40,168 nt of DNA from an uncultured Acetobacteraceae bacterium (GTDB taxonomy: Bacteria; Pseudomonadota; Alphaproteobacteria; Acetobacterales; Acetobacteraceae), in assembly GCA_937873205.1 (NCBI GenBank), contig CALMVO010000141.1:1-40168 (forward strand), written 5' to 3'. Below, piece by piece: positions 1-9,107 of this stretch. Below the pieces are notes generated by a model that saw nothing but the letters and a program-made list of their open reading frames with translations, had not been told where the DNA came from and made no database searches. Position numbers and translations under genes: made by a program. Positions within the stretch are counted from its first letter, which is position 1. Each line of letters opens with the position of its first letter.

Positions 1-809
1 GGCGGTGCCGCGGCGGGTGCCGGCGACAAGGCGGCCGGCGCGGGTGCCGCCTCGGCCTGCTGCTCGACGGCCGCCTCGCGGGTCGCGTAGTCGGAGATCT
101 GCCGCGTGGTGGCGTCGATGCTGTCGCGGGTCCCGACATGGGTCAGGATGGTGGGCGGTGCCAGGCCGGCGTCGAGGCAGGCCTGGGTGAGGCCGGAGGC
201 CAGCGCGTCGCCCAGCCCATTGGACGGCAGGAGCGCCGCGATGCGGCTACGGCCCTCCGCCTTGGCGGCGAACACCAGCCGGCGCACCTGCTGCTCCGGC
301 GTGATCCCCATCACCCACACGCCCGGCCGCGCCTGCGCCACGTCGCTGGTGAAGGCCAGCACCGGCACCTGCCCCGCCGCCCCCACCGGGGCCACCTCGG
401 CGGTGTCGGAGGAGGTCAGCGGCCCCAGGATGATCGGGTCGCCATTCTGCACCGCGAGGCGGGCGGCCTGCGCGGCGCCTCCGGGCCCGGCGGTGTCGTG
501 CGCGTCGATCCGCGGCGCGCCGGGCCCGGCCAGGGCGAGCTTCGCCGCGTCCAGCATGGTGGTGCCGAGCCGGCCATTCGGGCCGCTCAGCGGCAGCAGC
601 ACGCCGACGCCGGGGCCGGTCGCCTGGCCCGGCACCGCGGGCGGCAGCGCCGCGGCCGTCGGCGCTGCCGGCTGCACCGCCGACGGCGGCGGGCTTACGG
701 CGCTGCCGCCGCCGAACGGGTTCAGGTTGGCGCAGCCGGCCAGCATCAGGCCTGGCAGCAGCAGCCCGGATCGCAGTGCGCGAGCGGACCCGGCGGCCAG
801 CCTGCCCAC
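1..809 (-). CDS. Penicillin-binding protein activator-like lipoprotein (partial, 3' end outside window)
   Basis: The gene runs off the left edge, so only the N-terminal part (about 269 residues) is present. From a GTG at 809 it encodes a short basic N-terminus, the hydrophobic stretch LLLPGLMLAGC with a lipobox (LAGC), a Pro/Ala-rich linker, and then VGVLLPLSGPNGRLGTTM, the opening of the periplasmic-binding-protein type 1 fold used by LpoA-like activators and branched-chain amino acid binders. Later segments (DPIILGPLTSSDTAEVAP, PGVWVMGITPEQQVRRL) fit the same fold. The predicted product is an outer-membrane-anchored lipoprotein that may stimulate peptidoglycan synthases. It diverges from rsmI, a pairing common in alphaproteobacteria. 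The start is uncertain; the lipobox fixes it to within a few codons. The exact activator role is inferred from family and neighbour. Confidence 0.7.
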   Translation of the reverse strand, partial: MGRLAAGSARALRSGLLLPGLMLAGCANLNPFGGGSAVSPPPSAVQPAAPTAAALPPAVPGQATGPGVGVLLPLSGPNGRLGTTMLDAAKLALAGPGAPRIDAHDTAGPGGAAQAARLAVQNGDPIILGPLTSSDTAEVAPVGAAGQVPVLAFTSDVAQARPGVWVMGITPEQQVRRLVFAAKAEGRSRIAALLPSNGLGDALASGLTQACLDAGLAPPTILTHVGTRDSIDATTRQISDYATREAAVEQQAEAAPAPAALSPAPAAAP

Positions 810-847
810 GCGTTGACGCCGGCAGGAGACGCGCGCCCAGTGCCGCA

Positions 848-1873
848 ATGAACGCCGCGATGCCCGAAGAGCCGTCATCATCCCCTGCTCCACCCCAATT
901 TCCGATCGCCGACACCCCGGGCCCGGCCGACGATGCCGATCCCCTCGCGTCCGCGGCGCAGGACGTCCTAGCACAGCCGGACGCGGCGGGCCTGGTCCTC
1001 GTCTCGACGCCGATCGGCAACCTCGGCGACATCACCGAACGCGCCCTCGCCTGCCTGCGCCAGGCCGACCTGGTGCTGTGCGAGGACACCCGCACCAGCG
1101 CCAGGCTGCTGTCCGCCAAGGGCATCTCGGTCCGCACCGAGGCCCTGCACGAGCACAACGAGCGCGGCCGCATCCCCGCCCTCCTGGACATGCTGCGCGC
1201 CGGCCGGCGGATCGCGCTGATCTCGGACGCCGGCACCCCGCTGCTGTCCGATCCCGGCTACCGGCTGGTGCGGGCGGCGATCGAGGCGGGGGTCCGGGTC
1301 GGCGCGGCCCCGGGCGCCAACGCCGCGATCACGGCACTCACCCTGTCGGGGCTGCCGCCGCACCCGTTCCTGTTCGCGGGCTTCCCGCCGCCGCGCTCGG
1401 CGGCGCGGCTGGAGGCGTTCGGCCGGCTGCGGGCGGCGGAGCGGGCCGGGCTGTCGGCGACGCTGATCTGGCACGAGGCGCCGCACCGTCTGGCCGAGAT
1501 GCTGGCCGACCTGCACGCGGTGTTCGGTGTTCGGGATGCCGCGGTGGCGCGCGAGCTGACGAAGCGGTTCGAGGAGATCCGGCGCGACGGGCTCGATCGG
1601 CTGGCGTCGCACTATGCCGGAGCGCCGGCGCGCGGGGAGATCACCGTGCTGATCGGACCGGCGGCGGAGGAGGCGGATGCCGGCGACCTCGACGGGCGCC
1701 TGCGCGCCGCACTCGCCGGCCACTCGGTCAAGGACGCGGCGACGCTGGTGGCCGGCGCGGTGCATCTGCCGCGGCGGCTGGTCTATGCACGGGCGATGGA
1801 GCTGGCGGCGGAGGCCAGGCTGCCGATCGCCGTCGGCCCGGGCGCCACGGCGGACGAACCGGCCGCCGACTGA
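848..1873 (+). CDS. rsmI: 16S rRNA (cytidine(1402)-2'-O)-methyltransferase RsmI
   Basis: RsmI uses S-adenosylmethionine to 2'-O-methylate C1402 of 16S rRNA in the decoding centre. The 341-residue product has the tetrapyrrole-methylase fold signatures in order: TPIGNLGD (about 54-61), CEDTRTSARLL, SDAGTPLLSDPGYRLV, APGANAAITALTLSGLP and FAGFPPPRS. The N-terminus carries about 45 extra low-complexity, Pro/Ala-rich residues before the core, so a later start cannot be excluded (a second ATG is at 860). The usual alphaproteobacterial followers (a YraN nuclease-like gene and gshB) are absent. Instead nagA converges from the other strand, and the two reading frames overlap by 91 bp at their 3' ends. 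Confidence 0.93.
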   Translation: MNAAMPEEPSSSPAPPQFPIADTPGPADDADPLASAAQDVLAQPDAAGLVLVSTPIGNLGDITERALACLRQADLVLCEDTRTSARLLSAKGISVRTEALHEHNERGRIPALLDMLRAGRRIALISDAGTPLLSDPGYRLVRAAIEAGVRVGAAPGANAAITALTLSGLPPHPFLFAGFPPPRSAARLEAFGRLRAAERAGLSATLIWHEAPHRLAEMLADLHAVFGVRDAAVARELTKRFEEIRRDGLDRLASHYAGAPARGEITVLIGPAAEEADAGDLDGRLRAALAGHSVKDAATLVAGAVHLPRRLVYARAMELAAEARLPIAVGPGATADEPAAD

Positions 1874-3015
1874 GGCCACTCGACGCCGCCGCGCCAGCAG
1901 CGCAGGGCGCCTGCGGCGCTGTCCAGCAGCACCAGGTCGGCGACGCGCCCCGCCTCCAGCCGGCCGTGCGTGTGCTCCATCCGCATGAACCGGGCGGGAT
2001 ACAGGCTGGCCATGCGCAGCGCCTCCTCGGCCGGCAGGTCGAGGTCGATGATCGCATGCTTGACCGCGCGGTCCATGGTGAGGTCCGAGCCCGCCAGGGT
2101 GCCATCCGGCAGGGTCAGCCTGCCGTCGGCACCGCGGGTGACGCAGCGCCCGTTCAGCATGAAGGTGGTGTCGTCCGATCCCGCCAGGGGCATGGCGTCG
2201 CTGACCAGCAGCAGCCGACCCGGACCCTGCTTGGCGGCGACCGCGATCCGCATCACCACGGGATCGACATGGTGCAGGTCGGCGATCAGCCCGGCCCAGA
2301 CCTCGCCACGCGAGAGCGCCATGCCGACCATGCCGGGAGCGCGCGCCGTCATCGGCGACATCGCGTTGAACAGGTGGGTGACGCCGGTGGCGCCGACGTC
2401 GATGGCGGCGGCTACGGTGTCCGCGTCGGCGTCGCTATGACCCAGACTGACCACCACGCCGCTTCGCACCAGCCGGTCGATCTGCGCCGGCGGGACGACC
2501 TCCGGAGCCACCGTGAGCAGCAGGTGCTCGATGCCGCTGTCCAAGATCAGCGCGAGGTCGTCCTCGTCCATCGGGCGGATCAGGGCAGGGTCGTGCGCAC
2601 CGCGCCGGGCCGTCGAGATGAACGGACCTTCGAGGTGCAGGCCGGCGATCCCGGGAACCCCGGCGGTGATTGCCGACCGCGCCGCCGTGATCGCGGCCGC
2701 CATGCCCTCCCGGTGGTCGGTGATGAAGGTCGGCAGCAGCGCCGTGGTGCCATACGGCGCATGCGCCTCGGCGATCGCCACCAGCGCCTCCAGACTTGGA
2801 TCGCCATTGAACAGCACGCCGCGACCGCCATTCACCTGGAGGTCGACAAAGCCGGGCGCCAACAGGCCGTCGAGGCGCTGCATGCGGGTGTCGAGCGGCA
2901 GCGACTGCAGGGGAGCCATGCCGACGATCCGGCCCTCGCCCAGCAACAGGGCATGGCCGACCAGGGTGGTATCGCCGGTGAAGATGTCGGCGCCGTAAAG
3001 GGCGGTCTGGAACAT
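1783..3015 (-). CDS. nagA: N-acetylglucosamine-6-phosphate deacetylase
   Basis: NagA hydrolyses N-acetylglucosamine-6-phosphate to glucosamine-6-phosphate and acetate in amino-sugar and peptidoglycan recycling (cytoplasm). The 410-residue product has the amidohydrolase signatures: DLQVNGGRGVLFNG (about 58-71), the metal ligand Glu in HLEGPF (E129), His in LGHSDAD (H193), His in THLFNAMSP (H214) and the catalytic Asp in LVSDAMPLAG (D273). The usual C-terminal beta-sandwich ends near CWRGGVEW. About 30 further low-complexity residues (Ser/Ala/Pro) follow, and these are the part lying over the 3' end of rsmI. They look like read-through after loss of the ancestral stop. No nagB, nagK or PTS sugar permease is adjacent, so its partners must lie elsewhere. 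Confidence 0.93.
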   Translation of the reverse strand: MFQTALYGADIFTGDTTLVGHALLLGEGRIVGMAPLQSLPLDTRMQRLDGLLAPGFVDLQVNGGRGVLFNGDPSLEALVAIAEAHAPYGTTALLPTFITDHREGMAAAITAARSAITAGVPGIAGLHLEGPFISTARRGAHDPALIRPMDEDDLALILDSGIEHLLLTVAPEVVPPAQIDRLVRSGVVVSLGHSDADADTVAAAIDVGATGVTHLFNAMSPMTARAPGMVGMALSRGEVWAGLIADLHHVDPVVMRIAVAAKQGPGRLLLVSDAMPLAGSDDTTFMLNGRCVTRGADGRLTLPDGTLAGSDLTMDRAVKHAIIDLDLPAEEALRMASLYPARFMRMEHTHGRLEAGRVADLVLLDSAAGALRCWRGGVEWPQSAAGSSAVAPGPTAIGSLASAASSIARA

Positions 3016-3170
3016 CAGCGCGATGCCGGCAGGCGGCCGGATGTCTGGCGGGCGGGGGCGGGCCGGGTCATGCGGTCATCGGACGGTCCAGCGCGCGGTG
3101 CGACGATCAGTGTGGCATCGGGGCGCCGGCCCGGAAAGCCATGCGACTTCGGGCCGGTGCCGCCCGTCCG

Positions 3171-3353
3171 TCAGGTCCCGGTGACGTCGCGGAGCGCGTC
3201 CTTGCCCTTGCCGACGCCCTCCTGAACCTTGCCGCCGGACTTCTCGAGCTTGCCCTCGGCCTGCATCTGCTCGTTGCCGACGATCTTGCCGGTCCCTTCC
3301 TTCACCGCGCCCTTGACCTGATGGCCGATGCCCTCGACGCGACTCTTGTCCAC
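3171..3353 (-). CDS. CsbD family stress-response protein
   Basis: A 60-residue, highly charged, Gly/Lys/Glu-rich protein. The motifs DKSRVEGIGHQVKGAVKE and GKIVGNEQMQAEGKLEK match the CsbD family (YjbJ-like), small soluble proteins induced by general or osmotic stress and of unknown biochemical function. The length is normal for the family. The start ATG at 3353 follows a purine-rich stretch (AGGAGAGA on the coding strand) about 7 bases upstream, a good ribosome-binding site. It stands alone between nagA and lolA, with 155 bp to nagA in which I see no further gene. Confidence 0.9.
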   Translation of the reverse strand: MDKSRVEGIGHQVKGAVKEGTGKIVGNEQMQAEGKLEKSGGKVQEGVGKGKDALRDVTGT

Positions 3354-3416
3354 GATCTCTCTCCTGGAAGCGGGGGTCTCCGGATGGAGAACGGGGCCGC
3401 GCGGAGACGGTTCCAG

Positions 3417-4088
3417 TCAGTTCCGGACCGTCGTGTCGAACAGGCCGGGCCGGAAGGCACCTCCGCTCGCCAGGCCGGATAGCTCGATCCGGGTGACGCG
3501 GCCCTGCGCGTCGACCACGGTCCAGCCTTGCAGCGACAGGGGGGCGTCGCCCAGCAGCAGGGTCAGGCTGCCCTCCGACGGCGTGGCGGTGCGCACCAGC
3601 GTCACCCGGAGCAGGCCGCCCGAATGGTCGAAGCCGGTCACCGTCACGTCGCCGGACAGGGTGAGATCGGGCCGCAGCAGCAGGCCGAGCGGGGTCTTCT
3701 CCAACGGGATCTCGGTGGTCTGCTTGAGCGAGCTGTCGGTGAACACGACCTTCCCGTTGCCGGCGACGAGCAGCAGCGGGCTCGGGTGATCGTACTCGAA
3801 CCGCATGCGGCCTGGCCGATCGAGCCAGACCGTGCCGCCGGTGACCGCGCCGTCGGGAGCGGTCTGGCGGAACCGCCCCTTCAGCGTGGTGATGGCGCCC
3901 AGCGTATCCTGGATGCGCGCGATCCAGCCCCGGTCGGCCGGCGTCAACACGGCGGGTGCCGCCGCGTCCCCGGGATCGGCGGCGGGCTGGGCCGACGCCG
4001 GCAGGGCGAGCGCCGGGGCAAGCAAAAGGGTGACGAGGCAGGACAGGCTGGCCAAGCGGAGGCGCGACATCGGGCGAGACGGGCTCAT
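3417..4088 (-). CDS. lolA: Outer-membrane lipoprotein carrier protein LolA family
   Basis: LolA is a periplasmic chaperone that carries lipoproteins from the LolCDE exporter to the outer membrane. The 223-residue product starts with an Sec signal peptide (basic MSRLRLAS, hydrophobic core [12 protein letters not shown], cleavage near ASA-Q). The mature part has the family pattern [56 protein letters not shown] and PLGLLL. The start ATG overlaps the stop of mbfA (ATGA), so the two are translationally coupled. An in-frame second Met at 4070 is an alternative start and would still leave a signal peptide. LolA and an iron exporter have no obvious functional link; the coupling is probably positional. 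Confidence 0.88.
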   Translation of the reverse strand: MSPSRPMSRLRLASLSCLVTLLLAPALALPASAQPAADPGDAAAPAVLTPADRGWIARIQDTLGAITTLKGRFRQTAPDGAVTGGTVWLDRPGRMRFEYDHPSPLLLVAGNGKVVFTDSSLKQTTEIPLEKTPLGLLLRPDLTLSGDVTVTGFDHSGGLLRVTLVRTATPSEGSLTLLLGDAPLSLQGWTVVDAQGRVTRIELSGLASGGAFRPGLFDTTVRN

Positions 4089-5041
4089 GCCGAGCCGATC
4101 AGCACGCCGGCGGCGAACACGAGCCCGCCGCCGCACAGGATCTGCACCGAAGCCGCCCAGAACGGCGTGTCCTGGTAGCGCCAGCGGATCCAGGAGATGA
4201 TGGACAGCTCCACCACCACCACGATCAGCGCCACGGTGAGCGCCGTGCCGAAATGGGGGATCAGGAACGGCAGCGTGTGGCCGATGCCGCCCAGCGTGGT
4301 CATCAGCCCGCAGATCAGCCCGCGCAGCAGCGGCGCGCCGCGGCCGGACAGCTTGCCGTCGTCCGACAGCCCCTCGGCGAAGCCCATCGAGATGCCGGCG
4401 CCGACCGAGGCGGCCATGCCGACCAGGAACGCGTTCCACGGCAGGTGGGTGGCGAACGCGGCGGCGAACACCGGCGCCAGCGTCGAGACCGAGCCGTCCA
4501 TCAGGCCGACCAGCCCCGGCTGCACCACCTGCAGCACGAAGCGGCGGCGGGCGTCGTCGTCCTCGCGCTCGCGCGACGTGGCCGGCAGCCGGCGCAGCTC
4601 GATGGCGCCCGCGGTCTGCTCGTGCGCGTCCTCGGCGGCGGCCAGGTCGCCCAGCATCTTGCGCACCGACGGGTCGGACGCGCGCGTGGCGGCCTGGCGA
4701 TAGAAGCGCGCGGCGTCGCGCTCCATCTGCCGCGCATGGCGGCGCATCGGCTCGATGCCCATGCGCTGGATCTGCCAGGCCGGCCGGCGCTGCACGAAGC
4801 CGGTCACGTCCTGGCGGCGGACCAGCGGGATGTGGTCGCCGAAGCGCGTCGCGTAGAGATCGATCAGGCGGCGCCGATGCTCCTGCTCCTCCAGCGCCAT
4901 CTCGGAGAAGATGCCGGAGCTGTCCGGGAAGTTCTCCCGCAGGTGGTGTGCGAAGTCGGCGTAGATCCGCCCGTCCTCCTCCTCGCTGGCGATCGCCAGG
5001 GCCAGGAGCTCGTGCTCGGTCAGGTCGTCGAATTTGCGCAT
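4085..5041 (-). CDS. mbfA: Membrane-bound ferritin-like / VIT-family iron exporter MbfA
   Basis: This is a fusion of an N-terminal erythrin-like ferritin domain ([13 protein letters not shown], and EEQEH at about 51-55, then AAAEDAHEQ: diiron Glu/His ligands) with a C-terminal VIT1/CCC1-like membrane domain ([46 protein letters not shown], several transmembrane segments). In rhizobia MbfA exports iron, and it is Irr-regulated there (established for the family). The 318-residue start at [12 protein letters not shown] is family-typical. A longer frame upstream (starting [10 protein letters not shown]) is translated palindromic repeat and is rejected. A weak promoter-like pair, TTGAAA and GACTAT spaced 17 bp, lies at 5048-5076 and would place transcription start at or next to the ATG. 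I see no clear Irr-type operator. Confidence 0.9.
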   Translation of the reverse strand: MRKFDDLTEHELLALAIASEEEDGRIYADFAHHLRENFPDSSGIFSEMALEEQEHRRRLIDLYATRFGDHIPLVRRQDVTGFVQRRPAWQIQRMGIEPMRRHARQMERDAARFYRQAATRASDPSVRKMLGDLAAAEDAHEQTAGAIELRRLPATSREREDDDARRRFVLQVVQPGLVGLMDGSVSTLAPVFAAAFATHLPWNAFLVGMAASVGAGISMGFAEGLSDDGKLSGRGAPLLRGLICGLMTTLGGIGHTLPFLIPHFGTALTVALIVVVVELSIISWIRWRYQDTPFWAASVQILCGGGLVFAAGVLIGSA

Positions 5042-5086
5042 CGTGGAATAGTCGCTGGCCGGCCTTGCGATTTCAAGGCGGCAGCG

Positions 5087-5200
5087 AAGGCCAGGGCTCT
5101 GCCCTGGACCCGCCAAGGGCCGCGGCCCTTGGAACCCATTTTATAAGTGGTTTCCAAAGGCAAGCCTTTGGCGGGGTTCAGGGGCAGAGCCCCTGGCCTC
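5087..5200. repeat. 114-bp nested palindromic intergenic repeat, copy 1
   Basis: Two arms of roughly 50 bp form a long imperfect inverted repeat around an AT-rich centre (ATTTTATAA). Each arm also contains smaller palindromes: CCAGGGCTCTGCCCTGG followed by CCAAGGGCCGCGGCCCTTGG on the left, and matching Gly/Pro-codon-like GC palindromes on the right. It starts 46 bases upstream of the mbfA ATG and ends 4 bases from the purH stop codon. A second copy at 19507-19620 lies in the same orientation and differs at only a handful of positions. The architecture resembles REP/BIME-type dispersed palindromes. No transposase is encoded. Confidence 0.9.
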
Positions 5201-5204
5201 GCGT

Positions 5205-6779
5205 CTAGTGGCGGAAGTGCCGAAGCCCCGTGAACACCATGGCCACCCCGGCCTTGTCGGCGGCGGCCACCACCTCGGCGTCGCGGACCGAGCCGCCCGG
5301 CTGGATCACCGCGGTGGCGCCGGCGGCGATCGCCACCTCGAGCCCATCGGCGAAGGGGAAGAAGGCGTCCGAGGCGACGACGCTGCCTTCGGTCAGCCGC
5401 CCCTCCAAGCCGGCGGCGCGTGCGGCCTCCTCGCCCTTGGCGGCGGCGATGCGGGCAGAGTCGACCCGGCTCATCTGCCCGGCGCCGATGCCCACGGTGG
5501 CGCCGCCGCGCACGTAGACGATGGCGTTCGATTTCACGTGCTTGGCGACCCGGGCCGCCAGCATCAGGTCGGCGAGCTCCGCCTCGGTCGGCGCCCGCCG
5601 CGTCACCACCTGGAGCGTCTCGGCGCGGCCGGTGTCGCGGGTCTGCGCCAGGAAGCCGCCGGCGACGCTCTTCAGCAACAGCCCGGGGGCCTGGGCGTCC
5701 GGCATCGCGCCGGTGAGCAGCAGGCGCAGGTTCCGCTTCACCGACAGCACCGCGCGCGCGCCCTCGGTGGCGTCGGGGGCGACGATGACCTCGGTGAAGA
5801 TCGTGGCGATGCGGGCGGCGGCGGCCTCGTCGAGCGTGCGGTTCACGGCGACGATGCCGCCGTAGGCCGAGACCGGGTCGCAGCGCAGCGCCAGATGCCA
5901 TGCCGCCTCCAGGTCGTCCGCCACCGCGACGCCGCAGGGGTTGGCGTGCTTCACGATCACCACGCCGGGACGCTCGAGCTCGGCGACCGCCTCGAAGGCG
6001 GCGTCGGTGTCGTTCAGGTTGTTGTAGGACAGCGACTTGCCCTGCACCTGCACCGCCGTGGCGATGCCGGACCGGTCGCTGCCGTCGGTATAGAAGGCGG
6101 CCTGCTGGTGCGGGTTCTCGCCGTAGCGGAGCGTCTCGCGGCGCACCCCGCGCACGCCCAGATGCACCGGCAGCGGGTCGCCGCGTTCGGCCGCGAACCA
6201 GGCGCCGATGGCGGCGTCGTAGCTGGCGGTGCGGGCGAAGGCGGCGCCGGCCCAGGCGCGGCGGTCGGCGAGCGTGGTGCCGCGCAGCGTCGCCAGGCTG
6301 TCGATCGCGGCCTGGTACTGGCCGGGGTCGGTCAGCACGGCGACGTGGGCGTGGTTCTTGGCCGCGGCGCGGATCAGTGCCGGACCGCCGATGTCGATGG
6401 TCTCGATGCAGTCGGGCGGCGGGGCGCCCGCGGCGACGGTGGCCTCGAACGGGTAGAGGTTGACGCACACGAGGTCGATCGGCGCGATGCCGTGCGCCTC
6501 CATCTGGGCCAGGTGCTCGGGCAGGTCGCGGCGACCCAGGATGCCGCCATGGATCTTGGGCACCAGCGTCTTCACGCGGCCGTCCAGCATCTCCGGGACG
6601 CCGGTATGGTCGGCCACCTCGGTGACGGCAAGGCCGGCGTCGCGCAGCGCGCGCGCCGAGCCGCCGGTGGAGATGAGCTCGGCGCCGTGCGCCGCCAGCG
6701 CGCGCGCCAACTCGACCAGCCCGGTCTTGTCGGACACCGACAGCAGGGCGCGGCGGACCCTCAGGATGTCGTCGGTCAT
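5205..6779 (-). CDS. purH: Bifunctional AICAR transformylase / IMP cyclohydrolase PurH
   Basis: PurH catalyses the last two steps of purine synthesis: formylation of AICAR with 10-formyl-THF, then ring closure to IMP. The 524-residue length is normal. The N-terminal MGS-like cyclohydrolase domain shows [26 protein letters not shown] and [13 protein letters not shown]. The C-terminal transformylase domain shows [14 protein letters not shown] (about 217-230), [16 protein letters not shown], the catalytic Lys-His in [12 protein letters not shown] (277-278) and [11 protein letters not shown] near the end. It lies 40 bp downstream of ptsP on the same strand, so it may be read from the same transcript. 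Its stop is 4 bp from the palindromic repeat. Confidence 0.97.
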   Translation of the reverse strand: MTDDILRVRRALLSVSDKTGLVELARALAAHGAELISTGGSARALRDAGLAVTEVADHTGVPEMLDGRVKTLVPKIHGGILGRRDLPEHLAQMEAHGIAPIDLVCVNLYPFEATVAAGAPPPDCIETIDIGGPALIRAAAKNHAHVAVLTDPGQYQAAIDSLATLRGTTLADRRAWAGAAFARTASYDAAIGAWFAAERGDPLPVHLGVRGVRRETLRYGENPHQQAAFYTDGSDRSGIATAVQVQGKSLSYNNLNDTDAAFEAVAELERPGVVIVKHANPCGVAVADDLEAAWHLALRCDPVSAYGGIVAVNRTLDEAAAARIATIFTEVIVAPDATEGARAVLSVKRNLRLLLTGAMPDAQAPGLLLKSVAGGFLAQTRDTGRAETLQVVTRRAPTEAELADLMLAARVAKHVKSNAIVYVRGGATVGIGAGQMSRVDSARIAAAKGEEAARAAGLEGRLTEGSVVASDAFFPFADGLEVAIAAGATAVIQPGGSVRDAEVVAAADKAGVAMVFTGLRHFRH

Positions 6780-6819
6780 GGTCGGCAGGTCCTTGTCGGC
6801 GGCGGCGGCGGCCCGCTGC

Positions 6820-8790
6820 TTATCGCGCGGCGAACTCGGTGAGAAGGCGCGACACCTCGGCCGGGTCGCTCTCCTCCATGACCCGGCGGGCGAGCCTGCG
6901 GCATTCGTCGAGCGAGGCCTGCCGCACCACCTGCTTCACCCGCGGGATGGCGGACGCGCTCATGCTGAACGAGCGCAGGCCCATGCCCATCAGCAGCGGC
7001 ACCACCAGCGGGTTGCCGGCCATCTCGCCGCACACCGAGATCGGCCGGCGCAGGCGCAGCGCCGCGTCGGTGGCATGGCCGATCAGATGCAGCACCGCCG
7101 GATGCAGCGGATCGTAGAGCGGTGCCACGCTGTTCGACGCCCGGTCCACCGCCAGCGTGTACATGGTGAGGTCGTTGGTGCCGATGGACAGGAACTCGGC
7201 GTCCAGCCCCAGCGTCCCGGCGCCAAGCGCGGCGGCAGGGGTCTCGACCATCACCCCCAGCAGCGGCAGCGTCTCGGGCAGGCGCACGCCGCGGCGGCGC
7301 ATCCGGCGCACCACGCGCTCATAGATCTCACGGGCGGCACGCAGCTCGGACGGCACCGTCACCATCGGCAGCATGATGCGCACCGGACCGGCCGCCGACA
7401 CCCGCAGGATGGCCGCGAGCTGCGTCTCCATCACCTCGGGATGGGCAAGCAGCAGGCGCAAGCCGCGCAGGCCCAGCGCCGGGTTGACGTCGTCGCCGCC
7501 GGCCGCGACCCCGGCGGCGGTCAACACGTCGCTCTGCTTCTCGCCGCCCCAGTCCAGCAGCCGGATCGTGGTGCAGTCGCCGCCCATCGCGTCCACCACG
7601 CCGCGATAGGCGGCCTCCTGCACCGCCTCGTCGGGCATGCGCTCGGCGTTGATGAACAGGAACTCGGTGCGCAGCAGCCCGATCCCGGCCGCCCCGGCCT
7701 GTGCGATCAGCGGCAGCTCGGCCGGCAGCTCCAGGTTGGCCTGCAGCTCCACCGCCTCGCCGCCGGACAAGGTGGCGGGCAGCGTGCGGAGCCGGGCCAG
7801 CCGCTGCCGCTCGCGCGCATAGGCGGCGACCTCGCGCTCGGCCGCCGCCAGGGTGGCCGGCGACGGGTCGAGCACGACGCTGCCGCGCTCGCCATTCACC
7901 ACCACGCGCTCGCCGGCGCGCGCGCGCGCGGCGAAGCCGACCACCCCCAGCACGGCGGGGATGCCGAGCGCGCGCAGCATGATCGCGGTGTGGTCGGCGG
8001 TACCGCCATCGTCCATCACCACCGCGGCGATGCGGGCCGGATCGATCAGCGCCGCGTCGGCCGGACGCAGCTGCTCGGTCACCAGCACGGTGCCCGGGGC
8101 GAGGTTGGAGAACGAACGGAACGGCGCCCGCGCGAGGTTGCGGATCAGCCGGCGGCCGATCTCGCGTACCTCCTCGGCACGGCGCTGCCCGGCCTCGACA
8201 TCCTCGAGATCGGCGCCGGGGCCGCTATCGCCCGACGCCCAGACCGCCGGGGCCGCGGGTACAAGCGGGGTCAGCAGCTGGGCCAGCGACTCCGCCTCGG
8301 CCATGACGGCGGTCTCGGCGTTCTGCTTGCGCTCGACGATGCGGCCGCGGACGTTTCGCAGCAGCCGCGACGGCCCCAGCATCTGCCGATAGGCGTCGAG
8401 CAGGGGCGCGATCTCGGCCTGCGAGTCGTCGGACAGGAAGGCGAGCCGGGCCTTCAGCTTCTCGATCTGGCGCAGCGAGCGCTGCACCGCCTCGTCGAGC
8501 CGGACCAGCTCGGCGCCGGTCTCGCTCGGCTGCAGCGTGCGGGCGGCGACCAGCGTGGGCTCTTCCTCGGCGAAGCCGACCGGCCCGATGGCGACACCCG
8601 GATAGAGGCCGCGGCCGCCGAACCGCCGCTCGGTGCCGCGGGACGGGTCCTCGGGCGGCGCGGCGACGGCATCATCGGCGGAATTGGTCTGAGCGACCCG
8701 GCGCGAGCGGGTCTGCCCGGCCAGGCGCCGCAGGGCCTGGGCGAGCGGTTTGCCGCGCCGTTTGGGTCCGTCTGCCTCAGTCTCGCTCAT
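6820..8790 (-). CDS. ptsP: Phosphoenolpyruvate-protein phosphotransferase (PTS enzyme I)
   Basis: Enzyme I takes phosphate from PEP and passes it to HPr. The 656-residue product has the EI order: an HPr-binding helical domain, the phosphorylated His in GGTADHTAI (H267), the TIM-barrel motifs [27 protein letters not shown] and [16 protein letters not shown], and the catalytic Cys in SVCGEMAG (C587). About 60 polar residues precede the core ([14 protein letters not shown]), but there is no GAF domain, so it differs from the classic enzyme I-Ntr with a GAF sensor. The ATG overlaps the end of ptsH by 14 bp (coupled). With only EIIA-Man, HPr and HprK nearby and no sugar permease, the role is likely regulatory. 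Confidence 0.95.
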   Translation of the reverse strand: MSETEADGPKRRGKPLAQALRRLAGQTRSRRVAQTNSADDAVAAPPEDPSRGTERRFGGRGLYPGVAIGPVGFAEEEPTLVAARTLQPSETGAELVRLDEAVQRSLRQIEKLKARLAFLSDDSQAEIAPLLDAYRQMLGPSRLLRNVRGRIVERKQNAETAVMAEAESLAQLLTPLVPAAPAVWASGDSGPGADLEDVEAGQRRAEEVREIGRRLIRNLARAPFRSFSNLAPGTVLVTEQLRPADAALIDPARIAAVVMDDGGTADHTAIMLRALGIPAVLGVVGFAARARAGERVVVNGERGSVVLDPSPATLAAAEREVAAYARERQRLARLRTLPATLSGGEAVELQANLELPAELPLIAQAGAAGIGLLRTEFLFINAERMPDEAVQEAAYRGVVDAMGGDCTTIRLLDWGGEKQSDVLTAAGVAAGGDDVNPALGLRGLRLLLAHPEVMETQLAAILRVSAAGPVRIMLPMVTVPSELRAAREIYERVVRRMRRRGVRLPETLPLLGVMVETPAAALGAGTLGLDAEFLSIGTNDLTMYTLAVDRASNSVAPLYDPLHPAVLHLIGHATDAALRLRRPISVCGEMAGNPLVVPLLMGMGLRSFSMSASAIPRVKQVVRQASLDECRRLARRVMEESDPAEVSRLLTEFAAR

Positions 8791-9091
8791 CGAAGCCAGC
8801 TTCGACCAGCCCGGCCAGGGCGTCGAGGGCTTCCTGCGCATCCCAGCCGTTGGCGTCGGCTTCGAGCAGGATGCGCGAGCCGCGGCCCGCGCCCAGCATC
8901 ATCAGCCCCATGATCGAACGTGCCGAGACGGTCTCGCCGTCGCGGGACACCTCGACCGGCGTGCTGAAGCGCTCGGCGACGACGACGAAGCGGGCGGCCG
9001 CACGCGCGTGCAGACCGCGCTGGTTGACGATCGTCACCAGTCGCGTCAGCCGGTCGGGGGCGCCCGCCTGCGGCTCGTCCCCAGTTGCCAC
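8777..9091 (-). CDS. ptsH: Phosphocarrier protein HPr
   Basis: HPr relays phosphate from enzyme I to EIIA and can be Ser-phosphorylated by HprK. The 104-residue product carries the phosphorylated His in NQRGLHARAAARF (H28) and the regulatory Ser in ARSIMGLMMLGA (S59), so both sites are intact. The start is set by a strong Shine-Dalgarno (CGGAGGG at 9097-9103 on the coding strand) before a GTG at 9091. A longer frame upstream lies over the EIIA gene in another frame and is rejected. About 15 extra residues precede the core compared with canonical HPr. It sits between EIIA (16 bp gap) and ptsP (14 bp overlap). Confidence 0.93.
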   Translation of the reverse strand: MATGDEPQAGAPDRLTRLVTIVNQRGLHARAAARFVVVAERFSTPVEVSRDGETVSARSIMGLMMLGAGRGSRILLEADANGWDAQEALDALAGLVEAGFDERD

Positions 9092-9107
9092 GCGACCCTC
9101 CGGCCGC

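Noticed and set aside
1078-3225. 715-codon plus-strand open frame across rsmI and nagA
   Set aside because: Low-complexity Arg/Gly shadow of two well-supported genes.
5042-5116. N-terminal extension of mbfA beginning [10 protein letters not shown]
   Set aside because: It is translated palindromic repeat. The same extension appears on accD, and both proteins have canonical starts further in.
6460-8913. 817-codon plus-strand open frame
   Set aside because: A shadow opposite ptsP and the end of purH. It is His/Gln/Arg-rich with no domain, typical of antisense frames in GC-rich DNA.
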